Assembly (NCBI GenBank): GCA_031267155.1
Contig: JAIRZR010000197.1
Coordinates: 1 to 7,114, forward strand
Direction: 5' to 3'
From: Prevotellaceae bacterium
GTDB lineage: Bacteria > Bacteroidota > Bacteroidia > Bacteroidales > UBA932
DNA length: 7,114 bases
Part shown: positions 1-4,952 of the stretch, in pieces
Position numbering within the stretch: the stretch's first letter is position 1
How the letters are laid out: every line of letters begins with the position of its first letter
Translations under genes and position numbers: made by a program
The notes under the pieces: model-generated
Told to the model about the DNA's origin: nothing
What the model saw: the letters and a program-made list of their open reading frames with translations, nothing else
Database searches by the model: none

Positions 1-60
1 CAACTGCAAACTTAAGGCTACCCGGATAAAATCCGTTCCGGATTCCGGTATAGCTTGCAG
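1..60. repeat. Interrupted inverted repeat (60-nt foldback)
   Basis: Several nested complementary arms fold this stretch on itself. CTGCAA (4-9) pairs with TTGCAG (55-60), GCTA (17-20) with TAGC (51-54), CCGGA (22-26) with TCCGG (44-48), and the tip AATCCG (30-35) with CGGATT (39-44) around a TTC loop; the last two stems share one base. No T-run follows on either strand, so it is not a classic intrinsic terminator. It lacks a tRNA T-arm and the other hallmarks of a tRNA. It could be a structured RNA, the end of a mobile element or the 3' region of a gene to the left. The pairing is seen in the sequence; the function is unknown. Positions 61-130 are AT-rich and hold nothing recognisable. Confidence 0.45.
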
Positions 61-130
61 TGTACAAAAAATATAATTGCTATTTCTACCTCATCCCTTC
101 AGTATCATGTATATTTATAGCTATTGATAT

Positions 131-204
131 TTAAGTTGACAGCATTGGGCTGGAGCCTTGCACCCCGTGGCCCGGTTTTGTGCATTGTCTGCCGGGGTTT
201 AAAG
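131..204. repeat. Dispersed repeat module, short copy
   Basis: This is the shorter of two copies of one module. Its first 29 bases (131-159, containing CATTGGGCTGGAGCCTT) match 265-293 with three mismatches. Its tail (about 168-204, containing GGCCCGG, TTGTGCATTGT and GTTTAAA) matches 391-427 with scattered substitutions. The roughly 90 bases between head and tail in the longer copy are missing here, which suggests an internal deletion. No convincing coding frame spans both copies. Such modules could be the leader or end of a non-autonomous mobile element. Confidence 0.55.
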
Positions 205-241
205 TCTTAAAGACTTAAAGGCTTTAAGTCCTTAAGTCCTT
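200..241. repeat. Short palindromic AAGTC/TTAAAG repeat tract
   Basis: The tract is built from overlapping words AAAGTC, TTAAAG, GACTT and CTTTAAG. It contains a perfect 9-bp inverted repeat, GACTTAAAG (212-220) and CTTTAAGTC (222-230), around a single G. A second hairpin, AAGTC (202-206) with GACTT (212-216), overlaps it, so two alternative foldings compete. It sits exactly between the two copies of the dispersed module. No promoter or gene association can be shown. Confidence 0.55.
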
Positions 242-264
242 TCAGCCCTGCTTACGATCGACCC

Positions 265-427
265 TTAACTTGATAACATTGGGCTGGAGCCTTCGCCGAG
301 CCGGGTCGACGTGAAGCCCGGCGTCGCCCGCTGCCGGGTGTCTCCGACGGCAGTGCACAAGGCCTTTTCGCAGGCAACAGATACTGCCGCAGCGGCCCGG
401 TTTCGTGCGTTGTATGCCCTGTAAATC
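265..427. repeat. Dispersed repeat module, long copy
   Basis: This is the long version of the module at 131-204. The head (265-293) and tail (391-427) match the short copy, and a GC-rich insert (294-390) lies between them. The insert holds a local inverted repeat, GCCGGG (300-305) with CCCGGC (317-322). The right end lies about 30-55 bases before the 23-bp minisatellite, so the module and minisatellite may be parts of one composite element. Long overlapping open frames cross this region on both strands, but none shows a recognisable domain. Confidence 0.5.
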
Positions 428-457
428 AGCGCCTGGCACGGACACCACATGCAGTGT

Positions 458-733
458 CGCTTTTGCTTCCACCACAGGACCGACGGAATACCTGTGTGTA
501 TTCCGTCGGTCCTGCGGTGTATACATCGCCCATGTATACATGTATACATCGCCCAGGGGCGTATGTGTACATCGCCCAGGGAAGGGTGTATACATCGCCC
601 AGGGAAGGATCGCAGTACCGACGGAATACATACAGATATTCCGACGAAATACACATCGCAGGACTGACGGAATACACATGCGTATTCCGACGAAATACAC
701 ACAGGTATTCCGACGAAATATGTTTACCGAAGA
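458..733. repeat. 23-bp minisatellite (tandem repeat without spacers)
   Basis: Units start every 23 bases at 481, 504, 527, 550, 573, 596, 619, 642, 665, 688 and 711, with a probable diverged unit at 458. Each unit opens with YG followed by one of two types. Type A is CGACGRAATAC (481, 619, 642, 665 as TGACGG, 688, 711). Type B is CGCCCAKGG-like (527, 550, 573, 596). Units end in TATTC, TACAT, GGAC or GTAC. The unit at 504 carries CGTCGGTCC, the reverse complement of the bases across the 481 junction. Junctions such as GTATTC/CGACGAAATAC are near-palindromes. Because 23 is not a multiple of 3 and the units hold few stop codons, several overlapping open frames arise that are not genes. From memory, P. 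gingivalis carries a MITE named BrickBuilt built around a spacer-free 23-nt tandem repeat with leader and tail segments; relationship to this array is inferred. Confidence 0.9.
475..514. repeat. Perfect hairpin with 17-bp arms
   Basis: The left arm 475-491 (CAGGACCGACGGAATAC) and right arm 498-514 (GTATTCCGTCGGTCCTG) are exact reverse complements around a 6-base loop, CTGTGT. The hairpin covers the first core unit of the minisatellite and part of the second. A T-run is absent after either arm, so a simple intrinsic terminator is unlikely, although a transcript from either direction would fold strongly. It may be the inverted-repeat end of the element. Confidence 0.8.
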
Positions 734-936
734 ACGCGGCAGGGAGTTTGAATGGTTGTTGGAATCACTGAACGGCGGGTCATTGCACAGTTGTCCGGAG
801 ACTTTTGATGCAGTTGCCCGGATAAAAAGCGCCGTATGCATGTTTGTAGCTGGTAACGAACAGCAAAACCATAGCGAACAAAGCACAAAACTGCTGCGCA
901 CCCCAACAGCGTGCAGAACGCTAACGTACGGTTCAT
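724..936 (-). CDS. Possible small membrane or exported protein, overlapping recQ stop
   Basis: A 70-codon frame starts with an ATG whose last bases form the recQ stop (ATGA overlap, 933-936), the arrangement usual for translational coupling. Residues 4-26 (AFCTLLGCAAVLCFVRYGFAV) are hydrophobic after a short basic start and could be a signal peptide or a single membrane span; the remainder is polar and rich in R, T and Q, with no recognised domain. The stop lies inside the last minisatellite unit, so the gene may have been cut short by the repeat. It could equally be a chance frame in the recQ 3' region. The case rests only on the overlap and the hydrophobic start. Confidence 0.3.
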   Translation of the reverse strand: MNRTLAFCTLLGCAAVLCFVRYGFAVRYQLQTCIRRFLSGQLHQKSPDNCAMTRRSVIPTTIQTPCRVLR

Positions 937-2786
937 CCCCGTTCATTCAGCACGGAACGGATAAGGTTGATGAACAGCATCCCGTACTTTTCCAGTTTCG
1001 TATCGCCCACACCTTTGATAGCGGCGAATGCTTCGCGCGTCATCGGCTTTCGGAGAACCATATCCTGCAGTGAAGCATCGGAAAAGATAATATATGCCGG
1101 CATCTTCTCCTGCTGCGCCAGCTGTTTGCGCAACAGGCGCAGGGCGCTCATCAATGCATCATCGTGAGCGGCGCCCTCCGTCGATGCCGCACGGCCGGCG
1201 CCGGACGCCGGACGCGTCGACCTTCGCCCTCTCCCGGTCGTGGCGGCCTCTACCGGCTCCTTATACAGCGTCAATATCGCTTTCGTCTCGCCGAACAGCA
1301 CCTTCCTGCCCAGCGGCGTAACCTTCAGCACCTGACTGTTAAGATAATCGATCTCGACAAAACCCAGCTGCAGCATCTGATAAATATACTCCTTCCATAC
1401 CTGATAAGGCAAATCGCGCCCCGCCCCGTACGTTTTCAGCAGATGATAGTTCAGCTGCTGCACTTCCATGCGTCCGGAGCCTCGCAGAATATCGATCAGC
1501 ATACGCAGGCCGATGCGCTCTTCGGTACGCAGAACCGCGCTCAGCGCCTTCTGCACCAGAATGCTGCCGTCGAAGCGCTGCGGCGGATTCCTGCAAACAT
1601 CGCAATTGCCGCAGTCGTTCGGCGCCTCCTCCCCGAAATAACTCAGCAGGATACGTCGCCGGCACAGATCCGTCTCGCAATACCGCTGCATACGGTACAG
1701 CTTCTCCATATTGACACTCACCTGGCCGCTCTCTTCGGCAAACCGGCGCAGAAGCACCAGGTCACCCAGCGAATAAAACAGAACCGTATCACTCGCCACC
1801 CCGTCGCGTCCCGCCCGCCCGATCTCCTGATAATAATTCTCAATACTGCCCGGCATATTATAATGAATCACCCAACGAATATTACTCTTATCAATCCCCA
1901 TGCCGAACGCTATCGTCGCACAGACAACATCGACGCGATCATTTATGAAATCATTCTGCGCCCGTTCGCGCACGCCGGGCAGTAATCCGGCATGATAAGC
2001 GACCGCCGAAATATTATACCGCCGCATCAGAACATCCGCCACCTTCTCCGTATCGCTGCGTTTCCGGCAATAAATAATCCCGCTCTGTCCCCGGCGGCGA
2101 TGGATGAAGCGGACAATCTCCGCGATCTTATCCTTCAGCTCCAGTCCCCGCCTGACGGCAAGCGACAGATTCGGACGGTCGAAGGAAGAAATGAAAATCT
2201 CGGGTTCATGCAGATTCAGCTGCTTCACAATATCGTGACGCGTAATCTTATCCGCCGTAGCCGTCAGCGCGATAACCGGAACATCGGCAAAGCGCTCCTT
2301 CAACACGGACAGCTGCGCATACTCGGGCCTGAAATCATGTCCCCACTGCGAAATGCAGTGCGCCTCGTCGACAGCGATAAGCGAGATATTCATCCGCGGC
2401 AGTAAGCGATCCAGTTCGCCGGTCAGGCCTTCGGGCGACATGTAAAGCAGTTTCATCCGCCCCTGCAGGCAGCGCTGCTTTATCTGCCAGCGATCCTCGT
2501 CGGACATCGTACTGTTCAGCGCCGCCGCCGGCACACCGTTTGCAATAAGCCCTTCCACCTGGTCCTTCATCAGCGCAATCAGAGGCGATACGACAATCGC
2601 CGTCCCCGGCAGATAAATAGCCGGCAACTGATAACAGATCGACTTCCCCCCGCCCGTCGGCATCAGAACCAAAGAATCCCTCTTTTCAACCGTACGCCTT
2701 ATGACCTCAGCCTGCAAAGGCCGGAACGTATCATATCCGAAGAACTTTTTCAATATCCGTAGTTGTTCATCCATAAGAAAATGCAT
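933..2786 (-). CDS. recQ: ATP-dependent DNA helicase RecQ
   Basis: This is a 617-residue superfamily 2 helicase, close to the E. coli RecQ length of about 609. RecQ unwinds DNA 3'-5' during recombinational repair and restart of stalled forks, in the cytoplasm. Visible motifs are FRPLQ (21-25), Walker A TGGGKS (44-49), DEAH (140-143) followed by the RecQ aromatic-rich loop CISQWGHDFRP (144-154), ALTAT (173-177) and motif VI QEIGRAGRDG (320-329). The RecQ-C zinc site is C375, C392, C395 and C398, with the same 17-3-3 spacing as in E. coli. A winged-helix region follows, then a basic, low-complexity linker (about 510-540), then an HRDC domain (about 543-617). All key residues are present, so the protein should be active. 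An in-frame ATG at 2774 (residue 5) is an alternative start. The gene is transcribed divergently from the tadA operon. Confidence 0.97.
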   Translation of the reverse strand: MHFLMDEQLRILKKFFGYDTFRPLQAEVIRRTVEKRDSLVLMPTGGGKSICYQLPAIYLPGTAIVVSPLIALMKDQVEGLIANGVPAAALNSTMSDEDRWQIKQRCLQGRMKLLYMSPEGLTGELDRLLPRMNISLIAVDEAHCISQWGHDFRPEYAQLSVLKERFADVPVIALTATADKITRHDIVKQLNLHEPEIFISSFDRPNLSLAVRRGLELKDKIAEIVRFIHRRRGQSGIIYCRKRSDTEKVADVLMRRYNISAVAYHAGLLPGVRERAQNDFINDRVDVVCATIAFGMGIDKSNIRWVIHYNMPGSIENYYQEIGRAGRDGVASDTVLFYSLGDLVLLRRFAEESGQVSVNMEKLYRMQRYCETDLCRRRILLSYFGEEAPNDCGNCDVCRNPPQRFDGSILVQKALSAVLRTEERIGLRMLIDILRGSGRMEVQQLNYHLLKTYGAGRDLPYQVWKEYIYQMLQLGFVEIDYLNSQVLKVTPLGRKVLFGETKAILTLYKEPVEAATTGRGRRSTRPASGAGRAASTEGAAHDDALMSALRLLRKQLAQQEKMPAYIIFSDASLQDMVLRKPMTREAFAAIKGVGDTKLEKYGMLFINLIRSVLNERG

Positions 2787-2809
2787 TTGCTAGAAACATC
2801 AGCAGCCTG

Positions 2810-2841
2810 CAAATGTAGTAAAAAATCCGGACATCTGCACA
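2810..2841 (-). promoter_or_regulatory. Probable recQ promoter (Bacteroidetes type)
   Basis: On the minus strand TACATTTG (2817-2810) matches the -7 consensus TAnnTTTG. TGTG (2841-2838), 20 bases upstream, is a 3-of-4 match to the -33 TTTG element. Transcription would start near 2803, giving a leader of about 17 bases to the ATG at 2786 or about 29 to the ATG at 2774. This is a consensus match only. Confidence 0.55.
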
Positions 2842-2904
2842 TTATCTCCTGCCGGCGGAGCAAAAGGCCGGCAGCACGCAGGGGAATAAAACCGCCCGGT
2901 TTAT

Positions 2905-2935
2905 TTTGTATTACGCCGGAGATACACTATCTTTG
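2905..2935 (+). promoter_or_regulatory. Promoter of the RHH-tadA operon (Bacteroidetes type)
   Basis: TTTG (2905-2908), a 19-base spacer and TATCTTTG (2928-2935) match the Bacteroidetes primary sigma factor promoter exactly, at the preferred spacing. The predicted start is near 2942, leaving a leader of about 20 bases that contains purine-rich GGAAAAGAAG before the ATG at 2961. This promoter sets the gene start at 2961 and rules out a longer frame beginning at 2763. Confidence 0.8.
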
Positions 2936-2960
2936 GCCCGGAAAAGAAGCGTTTGAAACA

Positions 2961-3206
2961 ATGAAGGGAAAAGAACCGGAAAAGGAACAGCAGCAGGAAA
3001 CATCGCCCGGAAGCGAAATAAAGCGGACACACCGTATCGCCTTTATGCTTAACGATACGGAACTCGGCATCATCGAACAGTATTTACAAAAGTACAGGAT
3101 CACGAACCGGTCGAGCTGGTATCGCCGGACGATCCTTTCACACATATGGAAAGTGATGGAAGAAGATTACCCGACGCTGTTCAACGAAAACGAAATGCGG
3201 CGATGA
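2961..3206 (+). CDS. Small ribbon-helix-helix-like protein upstream of tadA
   Basis: This is an 81-residue protein. Residues 1-24 are charged and glutamine-rich (KGKEPEKEQQQE). Residues 25-31 (RIAFMLN) could form a beta strand, 33-45 a first helix (TELGIIEQYLQKY), and 50-68 a second helix (RSSWYRRTILSHIWKVMEE) after the turn RITN. This strand-helix-helix order, with a short basic N-terminus, is that of ribbon-helix-helix DNA-binding proteins (CopG/Arc/MobC-like), so DNA binding is plausible; no target is known. The start at 2961 follows from the promoter just upstream. Its stop overlaps the tadA start (ATGA, 3203-3206), so the two are probably translated in a coupled way. It might regulate its own operon or divergent recQ. 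Fold assignment is by pattern only. Confidence 0.8.
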   Translation: MKGKEPEKEQQQETSPGSEIKRTHRIAFMLNDTELGIIEQYLQKYRITNRSSWYRRTILSHIWKVMEEDYPTLFNENEMRR

Positions 3207-3646
3207 TACATCCATTTTCAGATGAATATTTCATGAAGCAGGCGCTTGCCGAAGCGCATCTTGCGGCAGAGGAAGATGAAGTGCCGGTCGGGGCAGTCAT
3301 CGTATGCGGAGACCGTGTGATAGCACGGGCGCATAATCAGACCGAGCGGCTGTGCGACCCCACGGCACATGCCGAAATGCTGGCCATAACATCCGCGACG
3401 GCATCGCTGGGCGCAAAATACCTGACGGACTGCCGCCTGTACGTCACCGTCGAACCCTGCGTCATGTGTGCCGGCGCCATCGGCTGGTCGCAACTCTCGG
3501 CGCTGATCTACGGCGCACGGGACGAAAAACGCGGTTTCACCGGATATGCCCCCGGCGCACTGCATCCGAAAACGGAAGTGCGTCGTGGCGTGATGGAAGC
3601 CGAATGTGCTGCCGGAATGCGTGCCTTTTTCCGCGACCGCCGTTAG
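3203..3646 (+). CDS. tadA: tRNA-specific adenosine deaminase TadA
   Basis: This is a 147-residue zinc-dependent deaminase. TadA converts adenosine-34 to inosine in the anticodon of tRNA-Arg(ACG), which allows CGU, CGC and CGA to be read. The active-site motifs are intact: TAHAE with zinc ligand H56 and catalytic proton shuttle E58, and EPCVMC with zinc ligands C86 and C89. EVPVGAVIV (26-34) and N45 match the conserved TadA substrate pocket. The C-terminal helix has AECAAGMRAFFRDRR (positions 133-147). It lacks the longer basic tail of the E. coli enzyme (167 residues), a length that is acceptable in the family. The start at 3203 overlaps the preceding stop; a second in-frame ATG at 3233 is less likely because it would remove the N-terminal helix. 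A free-cytosine or guanine deaminase is less likely given the PCVMCAGA and DPTAHAE context. Confidence 0.95.
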   Translation: MIHPFSDEYFMKQALAEAHLAAEEDEVPVGAVIVCGDRVIARAHNQTERLCDPTAHAEMLAITSATASLGAKYLTDCRLYVTVEPCVMCAGAIGWSQLSALIYGARDEKRGFTGYAPGALHPKTEVRRGVMEAECAAGMRAFFRDRR

Positions 3647-3863
3647 CCAAGCCGCCGTGCCGTGCAAAGTTTCAGGCGATGCTTCCATCAAATTATCGGC
3701 TCCGGGTTCTCTGCTTTCGATTATCCCCGTCATTCCACTTGCCCGGGCAATAGACGCCGATTCGCTCATGAAGGCGAAGTACGGGAAGCGACACGACGCG
3801 ACGAAATTGCAATGCCGGCGCTACAACCAGGCATACTGCGCCGCGATCCCGTCTTACCCGTCT
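3647..3863 (-). other. No intact gene; possible eroded 3' continuation of the SusC pseudogene
   Basis: Between the tadA stop and the last recognisable SusC-like words, no frame on either strand gives a convincing protein. The minus strand keeps moderately long open stretches, which would suit further decayed receptor sequence, but I cannot match any of them to conserved SusC blocks. No hairpin with a T-run that would end tadA transcription was found. Confidence 0.4.
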
Positions 3864-4620
3864 CAGGTCTCCGTTGACGTTGCGATCCGTAGCCCGCCGG
3901 TACAGATCGGGTATCCCAAACGGTATTCATCGAAACAGGACGTATTGTCGCAGGCTGCCTGTACGTGCAGTTTCAGGCTGTCGGCCGTTGAGCAGGAATT
4001 TGAGATCCTGATGGATCGACATGGTCATCATGCCCGTAAACATCTCATTTGTCGAATTGCCGGTATGATTAATCGGGGACATACCAGGATCGAGGCCATA
4101 CCGGATCACGTTCATCTCGCGAGCGGTATAGCGGGGGACGGAGTCACACCCTGCCGGCACTTCGTTCAGCAGGCTTGCATAATCGTATGCGCGGAGATAT
4201 TCGAGCATCTTCGTCAGCGTCGAGAAAGTCACGTTTGTACGCGCTGTGATTTTGAGTTTGCTTACGCTGCCACACTTTGTCATGACGAGGTCGACGCCGT
4301 TAGCGCCACGCACCCCGTGAACAGCTGTTGCCGAAGCGTCCTTGAGCACCGAAAAATGACTCCACGTCAGCCGGGTCGATTGAATTAAGGTCGCCCTCGA
4401 GACCGTCAATCAGCACCAGCGCCGAAGCCACGTACCCGGAACTCGGAAAGGTTCTGTCCCGGCTCGCCGCTCGTCTGCAGGTTGATAATGCCGACCACGC
4501 GACCACCGGGGATGCTCGACATGGAAGTCACGAGAACTGTATATCCTTGTTGCCCACGGCTGTAAAGGCGCCCACGACGCTTATTTTGCGCTACGTGCCG
4601 CCGAGGGCTGCAACCAGTCG
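3864..4620 (-). pseudogene. Degenerate SusC/RagA-family TonB-dependent receptor (plug region)
   Basis: SusC receptors import glycans or peptides across the outer membrane with a SusD partner. The minus strand, read in order, gives typical SusC plug words but in changing frames. GT*RKISVVGAF has TAG at 4591-4593 where GTQRK is expected. VGNKDIQFS is followed by a TGA (4528-4530). GGRVVGIINLQTSGEPG and FRVRGFG lie in a second frame. ALVLIDGLEGDLNSIDPADV returns to the first frame. SVLKDASATAVHGVRGANGV is in a third, continuing through KLKITARTNVTFSTLTK and YLRAYDYASLLNE to YGLDPG. SLKLHVQAACDNTSCFDEYR and DLYRRATDRNVNGDL need further shifts near 3985 and 3908. The carboxypeptidase-like N-terminal domain, signal peptide and most of the barrel are absent or unrecognisable, and no susD gene follows. 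This is a dead, 5'-truncated remnant. It converges on tadA. Confidence 0.9.
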
Positions 4621-4952
4621 TGTTCGGAAGAAAAATAATAGCATGTTTTGCCCGGAATCGTTATTTCCCGACTGTTTTGCGACACTTTTTCGTCTCAACA
4701 ACCGTTTATTCTTTACCGGCTTCCGTCATAACTGTACATTGCAATACATACTGCAAAAACTTTCATTTTTTAAGAGATGAGAAATTTATAACATGTAACG
4801 GTTTGCAGAGATGCGGCAAGACACGTCTCAACATGTCCCATCATGGATGCACACCGCCTCTCCTGCCATTGACACACCATCCACCCGGACGGTACATCGG
4901 GGGGATGGCCTGTTTCTACCAACACGTTGTCCCTTCAGGGGACTTGCATCTG
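4621..4952. other. Gene-free stretch between pseudogene and beta-propeller gene
   Basis: The SusC similarity stops abruptly at about 4620, and the sequence becomes AT-rich (to about 4800), then mixed. No frame on either strand shows a domain. No TTTG/TAnnTTTG promoter pair was found facing the pseudogene. Small inverted repeats occur: TTGCA/TGCAA (4739-4756) and GTCCC/GGGAC (4929-4943). The latter lies 10 bases past the stop of the beta-propeller gene and could weakly end its transcription, but no T-run follows it. Confidence 0.5.

Noticed and set aside
1..60. tRNA gene
   Set aside because: The stems do not match cloverleaf geometry, and there is no T-loop consensus.
475..733. CRISPR array
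   Set aside because: The regular spacing first suggests one, but the 23-bp units abut directly with no unique spacers of constant length, and no cas gene is present.
21..827. 11-base direct repeat CCCGGATAAAA at 21-31 and 817-827 as a target-site duplication around the repeat block
   Set aside because: Several 11-base matches are expected by chance in about 7 kb, and the flanking bases do not extend the match.
242..1073. Several long overlapping open frames on both strands (up to 234 codons) through the repeat block
   Set aside because: They run through the 23-bp minisatellite, whose units hold few stops in any frame, and translate to periodic peptides such as RRNTHRYSDEI and LGDVYT. Some run into recQ on the opposite strand. 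No domain or sensible start is visible.
1164..2405. Long plus-strand frames opposite recQ (273 and 137 codons)
   Set aside because: They are antisense shadows of a clear helicase gene in GC-rich DNA and show no domain signature.
2763..2960. Longer N-terminus (start at 2763) for the RHH-like protein
   Set aside because: It would pass through both divergent promoters and overlap the recQ start. The ATG at 2961 lies about 20 bases after the predicted transcription start and begins the plausible protein.
3218..3769. 183-codon minus-strand frame opposite tadA
   Set aside because: It is a shadow of tadA. Its peptide has no recognisable domain, and most of it is explained by codon bias of the real gene.
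4929..4943. Intrinsic terminator after the beta-propeller gene
   Set aside because: GTCCC/GGGAC can pair, but the stem is only 5-6 bp and no T-run follows on the minus strand.
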